From Nitrospirota bacterium (GTDB lineage: Bacteria; Nitrospirota; Thermodesulfovibrionia; UBA6902; JAJYJJ01), in NCBI GenBank assembly GCA_021789595.1, contig JAJYJJ010000003.1, forward strand, positions 1 to 64,000: a stretch of 64,000 bases of DNA, in the 5' to 3' direction. Every line of letters starts with the position of its first letter. The stretch's first letter is position 1. Of the stretch, positions 34,339 to 42,295 are shown in pieces. A program made the position numbers and the translations under genes. A model generated the notes under the pieces. That model was not told where the DNA came from and did no database searches. It saw only the letters and a program-made list of their open reading frames with translations.

Positions 34339-34920
34339 CTATCTCCCGTTTTGATTTCCCTGTGTCGCCTTCCATGTATGATAGACCCTCTGGATAACCG
34401 TTATATGGCTCAGGACAAAAAGCCCCCATAGTATGGGTAGAAGCCATCCTGTCAGACATCCAACAGAAAGCAGTATAATCCTCTCTGCCCTCTCCAGAAG
34501 CCCAACATGACAATCCCTGCCAATAGCCTCTGCCCTTGCCCTGGCATAACTTATTAGAAAGGCCCCCACAAGGCTGCCAAGGGAAAGGAATACACCTGCC
34601 TTACTCATAGGCCTGAGGTAATACACAGTAATACCGATGAAAAGCACTGCATCCGAATACCTGTCAAGCACAGAGTCAAGAAAGGCCCCAAAGCGTGTCA
34701 CCCTGCCATTTGTCCTTGCCATAACGCCATCAAGCATATCAAAGAAACCGCCGACGAGAATCAAGACACCTGCCAATCTGATATTATAGAGTATCGTCAG
34801 GGCAGCAACAGTAGTTATCAGAAAGCCTGTTATAGTTAAAAGATTAGGGTTAACTGGAAATCTCTTTACAAGGGGAGCAAGGGGCCTATCTAAGAAATGT
34901 TCCAGTCTTGCACTAATCAT
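34339..34920 (-). CDS. CDP-alcohol phosphatidyltransferase, probably inositol-phosphate phospholipid synthase
   Basis: A 193-residue membrane enzyme with the family signature DGVMARTNGRVTRFGAFLD then SVLD (DGxxAR...G...D...D), residues ~62-90, and several hydrophobic helices. It transfers an alcohol to CDP-diacylglycerol. It directly follows the inositol-3-phosphate synthase gene, so the likely product is phosphatidylinositol phosphate. A frame from a GTG at 34977 would add 19 residues encoded by a heptamer repeat; the ATG at 34920 is preferred, although its ribosome site is weak. PgsA-type glycerophosphate transfer is the alternative. Confidence 0.85.
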   Translation of the reverse strand: MISARLEHFLDRPLAPLVKRFPVNPNLLTITGFLITTVAALTILYNIRLAGVLILVGGFFDMLDGVMARTNGRVTRFGAFLDSVLDRYSDAVLFIGITVYYLRPMSKAGVFLSLGSLVGAFLISYARARAEAIGRDCHVGLLERAERIILLSVGCLTGWLLPILWGLFVLSHITVIQRVYHTWKATQGNQNGR

Positions 34921-34986
34921 AATCCATGGTTCGTATCCGTGATTCGTCTCCGTCAACGGATAACGGAATACCGTCACAGGTCCCTA

Positions 34987-36090
34987 CTACCTTTTCCTTT
35001 CTCCCCTGATAAATTCTTCAACCATATGTCTTGCCTCTTCATCAGGCATCTGTATTATGGGGTGCTTCATAAAATAGGCAGATGGTGATGTAAGAACACC
35101 CCCAACAGCCCTGTCTCTTGCAATCTTACAGCATCTTATAGCGTCTATTACTACACCTGCGCTGTTTGGTGAGTCCTCAACAGAAAGCCTGAGCTCCACA
35201 TTAATAGGGATATTGCCAAACCCCCTGCCCTCTATCCTCAGAAAACACACCTTATTATCATTAAGCCAGGGTATATAATCGGAAGGGCCGATGTGTATGT
35301 TGTCATCTGTAAGTGGGTTATCCATCTGGGACTGGACAGCCTCGGTCTTCGATATCTTCTTTGACCGCAGCCTACTGTGATTAAGCATGTTTAGGAAATC
35401 CGTATTGCCCCCGACATTTAACTGGTATGTGCTGTCTATCCTTACGCCCCTGTCAATAAAGAGTTTTGTGAGAGCCCTGTGTATTATGGTCGCTCCAACC
35501 TGGCTCTTTATGTCATCGCCCATTACAGGGATGCCTTTTTTCTCAAACCTCTTTGCCCATTTCTTGTCGGATGCAATAAAGACAGGGATACAGTTTATAA
35601 GACTTGCCCCTGTAGTTAGACATGCCTCTGCATAGAAGGCAGATGCCTTCTCAGAGCCAACTGGAAGATAATTGAGGAGAATCTGGGTGCCGCTATCTCT
35701 GATGACCTCTACTACATCGCATGGTCTTTCCCCAGAAACGACAACCCTCCTGTCCTCTGAATAATCCATCATGTGAGGAGAAACACCATCCATTACCTCA
35801 CCCATCTGCACTGTAACCTTATACTTTGGAAGGTTTTTAAAAAAGACCTTCGTGCAGTTTGGCTTTGCAAAAACTGCTTCCTCAAGAGGTCGACCAACCT
35901 TTCTTTTGTCTATATCAAAGGCGGCAACAACCTCTATATCCCCTGGCCTGTATCCTCCAAGGTTATAATGCATCAATCCGATGGATCTGTGTGGGTCATC
36001 CTTTCCGAGTGACCTATAATACTCAATGCCTTGAATAAGAGAGCTTGCGCAATTCCCTAAACCAGCAATGGCTATTCTTATTTTCTTCAT
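34987..36090 (-). CDS. ino1: myo-Inositol-1-phosphate synthase
   Basis: A 367-residue NAD-dependent synthase of the bacterial/archaeal short type, converting glucose 6-phosphate to inositol phosphate. Seen are the NAD-binding opening IAIAGLGNCASSLIQGIEYY and the catalytic-domain blocks SEKASAFYAEA, GDDIKSQVGATI and NVGGNTDFLNM. It precedes a CDP-alcohol phosphatidyltransferase. Inositol lipids are not usual in bacteria outside actinobacteria and a few other groups, so this pair is informative. The ribosome site is weak, and the gene lies 32 bp after hsp20. Confidence 0.93.
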   Translation of the reverse strand: MKKIRIAIAGLGNCASSLIQGIEYYRSLGKDDPHRSIGLMHYNLGGYRPGDIEVVAAFDIDKRKVGRPLEEAVFAKPNCTKVFFKNLPKYKVTVQMGEVMDGVSPHMMDYSEDRRVVVSGERPCDVVEVIRDSGTQILLNYLPVGSEKASAFYAEACLTTGASLINCIPVFIASDKKWAKRFEKKGIPVMGDDIKSQVGATIIHRALTKLFIDRGVRIDSTYQLNVGGNTDFLNMLNHSRLRSKKISKTEAVQSQMDNPLTDDNIHIGPSDYIPWLNDNKVCFLRIEGRGFGNIPINVELRLSVEDSPNSAGVVIDAIRCCKIARDRAVGGVLTSPSAYFMKHPIIQMPDEEARHMVEEFIRGERKR

Positions 36091-36122
36091 AACTTTTTAG
36101 TTAGGCCCAATTTTGATGTCCC

Positions 36123-36575
36123 TCACTCTTTAGCCTCTATGGTTATCTGCCTCGGTCTTATATCGTGTCTTTTGGGCATCGTGATCTTCAACACCCCATC
36201 TTTATAGCTCGCCTTTATGCCTTCCTGGTAAACTGTATTTGGAAGCAGGAATGACCTCGAAAAATTCCCATACGCCCTTTCTATCCTGTGATAGTTCTCC
36301 TCCTTCGTTCCCCTCAGAAACCGCCTTTCACCCTTGATTATCAGGGCGTTGTCCTCAACCCTTATATCCATCTCATCTATATTGACCTCTGGAAGTTCCG
36401 CCTTTACAATAATCTCATCCTCTGTCTCATAGATGTCAACAGCAGGCGACCATGTGCCTGAGGAAAGTCCTTCATCTATTATCCTGTCAAGCGTCCCCTC
36501 AAAGAGACGATTTACCCGTTCCTGAATTGCAGCAAGGTCTCTAAACGGGTCACGGCGTATCCGTTGCATCGTCAC
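36123..36575 (-). CDS. Small heat-shock protein (Hsp20/alpha-crystallin)
   Basis: A 150-residue Hsp20. An N-terminal arm (RRDPFRDLAAIQERVNRLF) precedes the alpha-crystallin domain (WSPAVDIYETEDEIIVKAELP through GVLKITMPKR), with the conserved GVL motif and a C-terminal extension holding an I-x-I-like PRQITIEAKE. It binds unfolding proteins without ATP. Its start overlaps the end of the zinc-ribbon gene by 4 bp (ATGA), so the two are translationally coupled. Confidence 0.95.
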   Translation of the reverse strand: MTMQRIRRDPFRDLAAIQERVNRLFEGTLDRIIDEGLSSGTWSPAVDIYETEDEIIVKAELPEVNIDEMDIRVEDNALIIKGERRFLRGTKEENYHRIERAYGNFSRSFLLPNTVYQEGIKASYKDGVLKITMPKRHDIRPRQITIEAKE

Positions 36576-36982
36576 ACTTCCTGTCTCTTTTTCCTGCCCA
36601 TAAAAGAAACGCAGTCATTAATATCCATCCCTCTCAGATTTATATCCTCGATAAATCCCGTAATGGTCATCTCCCAGTTATCTATCACCCTTTTCCATAT
36701 CCTCTGAACAGTATCCTTATCGAGACCAACCTCTTTAGCAGTCATTCTTATGCTATTGCCCTTAAAAAGCGACCTGACAGTCTGCCTTATAATGCCGTCA
36801 TCTGTATGAAGGCCAAAAAAAATATTCCACCGCCTTTCTGAAAAACGGTAATTACAGGTCTTACATCTTAAGAGTCTGCGCCTTGTCTTTCCGTAGCGGT
36901 CACATACAACAACATTGCCAAGTCCTGCTTTACCGTAATCCCTGCATCGGGTATTTGGACATGAATAAATAGACGCCTTCAT
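36572..36982 (-). CDS. Zinc-ribbon/helix-turn-helix protein resembling IS1-type InsA
   Basis: A 136-residue protein. An N-terminal zinc ribbon has CPNTRC and later LLRCKTCNYRFSERR, and a helix-turn-helix-like region follows (GNSIRMTAKEVGLDKDTVQRIWKRVI). This arrangement is seen in the N-terminal parts of IS1-like transposases and in small transcription factors derived from them. No DDE catalytic domain follows; the gene ends inside the hsp20 start by an ATGA overlap. A regulatory role for hsp20 is the best inference. A transposase remnant is the alternative, but the tight coupling and intact frame argue against decay. Confidence 0.75.
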   Translation of the reverse strand: MKASIYSCPNTRCRDYGKAGLGNVVVCDRYGKTRRRLLRCKTCNYRFSERRWNIFFGLHTDDGIIRQTVRSLFKGNSIRMTAKEVGLDKDTVQRIWKRVIDNWEMTITGFIEDINLRGMDINDCVSFMGRKKRQEV

Positions 36983-37053
36983 GGATTCCTATATAGCCTA
37001 AATCTATACGGAATGTCAAGACAAAAATGCAATAAAGTGGGGACACACCACGA

Positions 37054-37797
37054 CTATAGGGTACTCTTAAAAGCAACCCCGTATCTCTTTCTTACCTCTT
37101 TTATCTTTCCACAGGTGTACTCGCCTTCGGGACATGGTGCATGTAAACAGGCAGGCCCTGCTTTTTCAAAGATTGTTGGAGCAACCCTCTTTACCAGGAA
37201 CAGCATTTGATGAGCCATATTTCTTATCTCCCACTGTGCCCTGTAACAGCATCTCTGCCTGAAAAAATGCAGAAGCTCCCTTGCATTCATCGTCACCATT
37301 ATCTTTGTCTCTGCGGCATTGGGAAGAACGAATCTCGCATCCTGATTTGCCGCCTCGCCCTTTATGCCCTTTTCATCAAGGTTTTTGACGATATAGTTAT
37401 ATGTATTCTGTGCTTCTGCCATGAAGTCTTCAAAGTGCTTTTTAAGCTCTTTATTCTCTTTAATTATTGGCGGGATGATGTAATCAAAGCCTGTTTCTTC
37501 ACTCACATATCTTTGTGATTGTTGCGAATAGGATGCAAGCCTGTGTCTGACAAGTTGATGGGAGCATGCCCTTGATATGCCCTCGATGGCAAAGGTAAAT
37601 GAGGCATGCTCGATGGGACTCATATGCCCCATCTTCATAAGTTTCTCAACAAATGCCTCCTGGTCCTTTGCCTCTATCTTTTCTTTCAAGGACTCGATAT
37701 CCGAAGGGCTGTAACACAGTTTTGCAGCCATTGCTATGGTTTCCTCGGGGTTGGGGGTATAACACAGTAAAATAACCTTTAATTCAGACTCTGCCAT
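37054..37797 (-). CDS. thyX: Flavin-dependent thymidylate synthase
   Basis: A 247-residue ThyX that methylates dUMP using methylene-THF, FAD and NADPH. The ThyX signature RHRLASYSQQSQR is seen near residues 82-95, with the preceding SPIEHASFTFAIEG also conserved. It replaces ThyA in many anaerobes and saves tetrahydrofolate. AAGGAG lies 6 bp before the ATG. It is probably transcribed with mazG (49 bp upstream), both concerned with nucleotide pools. Confidence 0.96.
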   Translation of the reverse strand: MAESELKVILLCYTPNPEETIAMAAKLCYSPSDIESLKEKIEAKDQEAFVEKLMKMGHMSPIEHASFTFAIEGISRACSHQLVRHRLASYSQQSQRYVSEETGFDYIIPPIIKENKELKKHFEDFMAEAQNTYNYIVKNLDEKGIKGEAANQDARFVLPNAAETKIMVTMNARELLHFFRQRCCYRAQWEIRNMAHQMLFLVKRVAPTIFEKAGPACLHAPCPEGEYTCGKIKEVRKRYGVAFKSTL

Positions 37798-37846
37798 GTA
37801 GACTCCTTCATCTGCAAGATTATCCTAATTATAGCAGGCACTTACG

Positions 37847-38620
37847 CTACCTGCGGCTTGACTGTTTTGCCTCTTCCCATAGTGTATCCATCTCTTCAAG
37901 GCTCATGTCTGCAAGGCATCTTCCTGCATCCGCAGCCTTCATCTCTATATAACGGAAACGGGAAATAAATTTGCTGATTGTCTTTCTCAAAGCATCCTCT
38001 GGATTAACTCCCACAAACCGTGAGATGTTAACAAGGACAAAAAATATGTCTCCAAGCTCATCCTCAATCCCTTTCTGCTCTTTGCTCTTAAGGGCATCCC
38101 TGAATTCCTCTAATTCCTCATCAAGTTTTTCCAGCACATTCTCTATCTTTTCCCAGTCAAATCCTACCCTTGCAGCCCTTGCCTGAAGCCTTTGGGCCCT
38201 GAGGAGAGAGGGGAGCTCCTTTGGAATGCCTTCAAGGATGGACTCCCTGAGCTTTCCCTCTTCCTTCTTCCTTTCATCCCATTGCTTCAATACTTCCTCT
38301 GAGGTCTCAAATCTTTCCTTGCCAAAGACATGGGGGTGTCTTGCTATCATCTTATCGCTAATTTTTCTTATAACATCATCCATATCAAATTCAGCCTTTT
38401 CCTTTGCTATCTGGCAGTGAAATATAATCTGAAACAACAGGTCGCCAAGCTCCTCCTTTATCTTTTCAGGTTCCCCTTCATCCAGTGCCTCAAGAACCTC
38501 ATATGTCTCTTCTATCAGAAATGGTTTGAGAGATTCCCTCGTCTGTTCCCTGTCCCACGGGCATCCATTTTCTGAACGGAGCGATGTCATTATGTCCAAG
38601 AGTTTTTGGAAATTGTTCAT
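37847..38620 (-). CDS. mazG: Nucleoside triphosphate pyrophosphohydrolase MazG
   Basis: A 257-residue two-domain MazG. The N-terminal domain opens CPWDREQTRESLKPFLIEET and holds the metal-binding EELGDLLFQIIFH. The second domain has EIEDELGDIFFVLVN-like residues (KGIEDELGDIFFVLV). It hydrolyses non-canonical and surplus NTPs to NMP and PPi. Followed by thyX on the same strand. Confidence 0.95.
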   Translation of the reverse strand: MNNFQKLLDIMTSLRSENGCPWDREQTRESLKPFLIEETYEVLEALDEGEPEKIKEELGDLLFQIIFHCQIAKEKAEFDMDDVIRKISDKMIARHPHVFGKERFETSEEVLKQWDERKKEEGKLRESILEGIPKELPSLLRAQRLQARAARVGFDWEKIENVLEKLDEELEEFRDALKSKEQKGIEDELGDIFFVLVNISRFVGVNPEDALRKTISKFISRFRYIEMKAADAGRCLADMSLEEMDTLWEEAKQSSRR

Positions 38621-38737
38621 GGGTATAGTTTACATAAAAAGCTGTAATAAATCATTAGGTTCATTTAAGGTGAGAGTGCTTTCAGTAAGCTCATCACTTA
38701 CTACAAAGGGGTTCAATGTGAACAAATAGAAGGAAAG

Positions 38738-39718
38738 TTAGTTTGGCGTGGGTATTCTCTCCTGTGATCTTATCTTTATTTGAGAAGGGTTCTTTAAAAT
38801 TATCTCAGCCCTGTCTTCGTATTCTCTAATTTCGCCTGTTACATCGATCGTCTTGCCCCAATAATATTCATCAGGTTCTTTTGGGAATTTATGTCTATCA
38901 TCCGTGAAGATTACAGTGGTAAAGTTATGGAAATCATGGGAATTTTTTCCGCTGTTTAGAAAGATTGCCTTTCCGCTATCGTAGGATTTTCTCACAAAAA
39001 ATCTAACAGTTTTAAATTCGCCTTTATAATATATAGCATTCTCTGGACAAATAGTGCCTTCATAACCACATGTTTTAGCTACCTCTTTGTTTTTTCTCAC
39101 CTTATTTCCCCATTCTTTTTGTTTTTCCTGGTTCCATAAACCCCGATTGTTTTCTCTCGCATTCCTTGCGTATTTTCTAAAATCCTCTAAATACTGGAAT
39201 GGATACTTTGTGTATGCAAAGGCATATCCCTGTTTTACAAGTTCTGCATTTACAAAGAAATTGCCTAACCAGAGATAACGAAGTAATCTTCCATACTTAT
39301 CTATATCTTGTGTCTTATCCCTATCCATCTTCAGGCAAACTGTTTTTCCTTCAACCCACTCTCTAAGCTTCCTGGTTGCCTCTTTGCCAAACCACTCAAC
39401 ATCCTTCTCTGGATGGACTGTTTCAGGGGTATCGATACCTATAAGCCTTACCTTAACCTCCTTACCATTTACTAAAATCTTCACAGTATCACCATCAATG
39501 ACTTTATAGACTGTTTTATAATCGCATTTATCGGTAGTTTGTACCTGCTGTGCAAGGACAATCCCCCCTTGCCCCCCTTTGCTAAAGGGGGGATGGGGGG
39601 ATTGCGGTACGACTGAAAGTGATAAAAATAAGACAGATGCTATTAATAATCTTCCGTTCATAACAGTCGTCATATCTATCGTTGAATGTTTTCTTTTCAT
39701 ATTATACACCCATTGCAT
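38738..39718 (-). CDS. Secreted thermonuclease (SNase-like) family protein with C-terminal extension
   Basis: A 326-residue protein. A signal peptide (NGRLLIASVLFLSLSVV) precedes an SNase domain: YKVIDGDTVKI, VRLIGIDTPETVHP, DKYGRLLRYLWLGNFFVNAELVKQGYAFAY. The catalytic Arg/Glu/Arg pattern appears kept. A further ~100-residue C-terminal region (KTCGYEGTICPENAIYYKG on) looks like an OB-fold nucleic-acid-binding addition. GGAGG lies 8 bp before the first ATG. Residues ~39-53 (PPFSKGGQGG), right after the signal peptide, come from an in-frame C/G palindrome like that in qmoB. Nutrition from extracellular DNA or biofilm turnover is a plausible role. Confidence 0.88.
   Translation of the reverse strand: MQWVYNMKRKHSTIDMTTVMNGRLLIASVLFLSLSVVPQSPHPPFSKGGQGGIVLAQQVQTTDKCDYKTVYKVIDGDTVKILVNGKEVKVRLIGIDTPETVHPEKDVEWFGKEATRKLREWVEGKTVCLKMDRDKTQDIDKYGRLLRYLWLGNFFVNAELVKQGYAFAYTKYPFQYLEDFRKYARNARENNRGLWNQEKQKEWGNKVRKNKEVAKTCGYEGTICPENAIYYKGEFKTVRFFVRKSYDSGKAIFLNSGKNSHDFHNFTTVIFTDDRHKFPKEPDEYYWGKTIDVTGEIREYEDRAEIILKNPSQIKIRSQERIPTPN
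39560..39603. repeat. C/G-rich palindromic element inserted in frame in the nuclease gene
   Basis: A 44-bp palindrome of C-runs and G-runs around TTTGCTAAA. It encodes PHPPFSKGGQGGI in the minus-strand frame, the same phase and orientation as the copy inside qmoB (27024-27068). It lies between the signal peptide and the mature domain, where an insertion is easily tolerated. Confidence 0.9.
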
Positions 39719-39845
39719 CTCATCGCCCTCCAGAAGAATTCTCTCACATCTTTTAAGAGTTGGGGTCGGGTCTATTTTATTAGCATTTATTCCGCATAAT
39801 CCTGAAGCCAGTTGTAGCGGTTATCAACATGAAGAGTTGAAATGC

Positions 39846-40727
39846 CTATCTCGTCAATATCTCCAATATCTCCCTGTATCTTGCCGCTGTCTTCTCTATG
39901 ATGCCATCAGGAAGCACAGGCCCAGGATATGTCTTATCCCAATCCAATGTAAGGAGATAATCCCTCACAATCTGCTTATCAAAACTGTCCTGACCTCTCC
40001 CGGCTCTATAGTCCTTTATTGACCAGAACCTTGATGAATCAGGGGTAAGGAGTTCATCGATCAGGATTAGTTTATCTCCAAGCATCCCGAACTCCATCTT
40101 TGTATCGGCAATGATTATCCCCTTTTTTCCCGCCATCTGCCTTGCCCTTTTATAAACCCTCAGGCTGCAATCCCTGAGCCTTTCAGCCAAATCATTACCT
40201 CCAACAACCTTTTTCATCTCATCAAGGCTTATATTTATATCATGCCCTTCTTCTGCCTTTGTGCTCGGCGTAAAAATTGGCTCATCAAGCCTTGATGACT
40301 CCACAAGGCCCACAGGAAGTCTTATCCCGCAAACTGTTCCCCTTTCTTTATACTCCTTCCATCCGGAGCCCGAAAGATAGCCCCTCACAATGCATTCTAC
40401 AGGCATTGGTCTTGCCTTTTTCACGAGCATGCTCCTGCCTTCCAATGCATCTTTATATTTATGAAGTATTTCAGGATAATCATTCACCTCTGTAGCTACT
40501 ATATGATTTTCAACTATATCCTTCATCTGATTGAACCAGTAAATTGAAATCTGGGTTAAAATCCTGCCCTTGTCAGGAATACCATTTGGCAAGACCACAT
40601 CAAATGCTGATACCCTGTCTGTGGCGATAATCAAGAGATAATCATCAATCTCATAAACATCACGGACTTTCCCCCGCCTGAGGAGTTTCACATCGCTAAA
40701 ATTAGTTTCCATTATGACATCAACCAT
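39846..40727 (-). CDS. purC: SAICAR synthase (phosphoribosylaminoimidazole-succinocarboxamide synthase)
   Basis: A 293-residue PurC with ATP-site LLRRGKVRDVYEIDD and ATDRVSAFDVVLPNGIPDKG, and later VECIVRGYLSGSGWKEY and LIDELLTPDSSRFW, all typical. It joins aspartate to CAIR in purine synthesis. The length is that of the longer bacterial type. AGGAGG lies 5 bp before the ATG. It is not clustered with other pur genes in this window. Confidence 0.97.
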   Translation of the reverse strand: MVDVIMETNFSDVKLLRRGKVRDVYEIDDYLLIIATDRVSAFDVVLPNGIPDKGRILTQISIYWFNQMKDIVENHIVATEVNDYPEILHKYKDALEGRSMLVKKARPMPVECIVRGYLSGSGWKEYKERGTVCGIRLPVGLVESSRLDEPIFTPSTKAEEGHDINISLDEMKKVVGGNDLAERLRDCSLRVYKRARQMAGKKGIIIADTKMEFGMLGDKLILIDELLTPDSSRFWSIKDYRAGRGQDSFDKQIVRDYLLTLDWDKTYPGPVLPDGIIEKTAARYREILEILTR

Positions 40728-40856
40728 ATCTTCCTCCTGAATAATTTCTCAAGCTCCACTGCAAAGAATACCATAGATGACAGGGCAGGTGTAAACACCA
40801 TCTTACCAAAGGTAATGATGTCTTTGAGTCATCAAATGTTAGCATCAAATTATTAC

Positions 40857-40970
40857 CTAAAACCTTTTAACCCTATCTCCCTGAACACCGCATATTGGAC
40901 ATCTGTTAGGGGCTTTACCGACAACCGTATGACCGCAAACAGGACAGATATGTATCTGACTCGATACGTA
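40857..40970 (-). pseudogene. Rubredoxin-domain remnant downstream of rubrerythrin
   Basis: An open stretch of 37 codons without any ATG, GTG or TTG. It encodes SQIHICPVCGHTVVGKAP followed by NRCPICGVQGDRVKRF, the complete CxxCG...CxxCG rubredoxin-type iron site of a rubrerythrin C-terminus, and ends in a proper stop. It lies 24 bp after the stop of the intact rubrerythrin gene and is unlike that gene's own rubredoxin domain. It looks like the tail of a second, lost rubrerythrin. The rest of the 40728-40994 gap (purC upstream region) has no gene. Confidence 0.7.
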
Positions 40971-40994
40971 CTATTTTAATATCTCTTTAACCCC

Positions 40995-41579
40995 CTAATA
41001 TTCTTCACATTTAATCTGAAAATAATTCGACTCGTGGTCGCATGAAGGACATTTTTCCGGCGGCATTTCACCTTCATGGATATAGCCGCATTTCCTGCAA
41101 ACCCAGTAGACCTTTTTGCCTTTCTTAAATACCGTGCTTCCTTCGACTTCCTTCAATAATTTTTTGTATCTTTCTTCGTGATGCTCCTCTGCCCTGGCGA
41201 TTGCCCTTAAACGCCTGGCAATTTCAGGGAAACCCTCCTTTTCAGCAACATCGGCAAATTCAGGATACATCTGGGCATATTCATAATGTTCTCCTGCAAT
41301 TGCCGCCTTTAGATTTCCTACAGTGCTTTCAAGCACCGTCGGCGCTGCTGCCTCAACGATTATCTCGTTCAGGTTCTCATTGCTTTTCTTCTTCAACTTA
41401 TTGATTAAATTGAACAACCACTTTGCATGTTCCCTTTCATTATCCGCTGTGATAAGGAAAATCTCTGAAATCTGGTCGAAGCCCTCTTTCTGCGCTATCT
41501 TTGAATAAAATGTGTAACGGTTTCTTGCCTGGCTTTCGCCGATAAATGCCTTTGTCAGATTTTCAATTGTCTTTTGCAT
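40995..41579 (-). CDS. rbr: Rubrerythrin
   Basis: A 194-residue rubrerythrin. The N-terminal four-helix di-iron domain has the [38 protein letters not shown] and [10 protein letters not shown] iron-ligand helices. The C-terminal rubredoxin domain has VCRKCGY and [11 protein letters not shown]. It reduces hydrogen peroxide with electrons from NADH via rubredoxin-type partners in anaerobes. GGAGG lies 7 bp before the ATG. It follows a PerR-type regulator gene by 49 bp, a classic peroxide-defence pair. Confidence 0.97.
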   Translation of the reverse strand: MQKTIENLTKAFIGESQARNRYTFYSKIAQKEGFDQISEIFLITADNEREHAKWLFNLINKLKKKSNENLNEIIVEAAAPTVLESTVGNLKAAIAGEHYEYAQMYPEFADVAEKEGFPEIARRLRAIARAEEHHEERYKKLLKEVEGSTVFKKGKKVYWVCRKCGYIHEGEMPPEKCPSCDHESNYFQIKCEEY

Positions 41580-41628
41580 AATTTTACCTCCAATTTTTTA
41601 TGGTTAGTTATAGATTTAACTTATTTTA

Positions 41629-42111
41629 TCATTTCAGTGCCACAGGAATACGCTCGCGTCCCAGCGGCCAAAAATGCCTATTACATTCTTTACAGTAACC
41701 ATAATATTCAAAACGCATCTCATAAGGCTTAAAGCCTGTTTTCTCCTCTATCACCTTCTGGGAGAAAGGCAATCCCTCTTTAAAATCCTGTATCTTCCCG
41801 CAGCCTATACAGATAAGATTGAGGTGGTTGGATATATCTCCCTCATAGCGGTTTTCCATATCGTAAAATTCGAGCTCCTTAATTGCCTTATATTTTTTGA
41901 AGATGTCTAATGTATAATAAACTGTTGACATGCTTATCGTTGGAGCCTTTTCCCTTGCCTTTTGAAAAATGGTCCGGGCACTCGGATGGCTTTTCTCACT
42001 GGAAAGGATCTCGATAATCTCACGCCTCTGTGGGGTGAGCTTAAGACCTTTTTCCTTGAGACAGTTCAGAAGTCGTTGCCTTATCTCTTCAGGTTTTATG
42101 ACACCCTCCAA
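41629..42111 (-). CDS. Fur-family regulator, PerR-like
   Basis: A 160-residue Fur-family repressor. A winged helix (LKLTPQRREIIEILSS, ISMSTVYYTLDIFKKY) precedes the metal-binding part with NHLNLICIGCGKIQDF and YGYCKECNRHFW, the structural zinc cysteines. Placement directly before rubrerythrin points to peroxide sensing (PerR) rather than iron. The start is a TTG with AGGAA 9 bp upstream; no in-frame ATG precedes it. An AT-rich imperfect palindrome (about 42127-42147, ATTAAAG/CTTAAT) just upstream could be an autoregulatory PerR box. Confidence 0.88.
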   Translation of the reverse strand: MEGVIKPEEIRQRLLNCLKEKGLKLTPQRREIIEILSSEKSHPSARTIFQKAREKAPTISMSTVYYTLDIFKKYKAIKELEFYDMENRYEGDISNHLNLICIGCGKIQDFKEGLPFSQKVIEEKTGFKPYEMRFEYYGYCKECNRHFWPLGRERIPVALK

Positions 42112-42295
42112 TCGGAATGATTCCTGATTAAAGTATATTCTTAATTGTATACGATGTCAACAGGAGGCAACGAATAACTATTTTGAGTAGATTTTTATGT
42201 GAGGCAACAGGTAAGCTTTTAAAAGCAATCTTCAGCAAAAAACAAAAATTGCTGGCCTTAAAAAAAGGAGAAAAGGCCCATACGAAAATGCAGCA

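Noticed and set aside
36572-36982. Active IS1 element
   Set aside because: No DDE transposase, inverted terminal repeats or target duplication were found.
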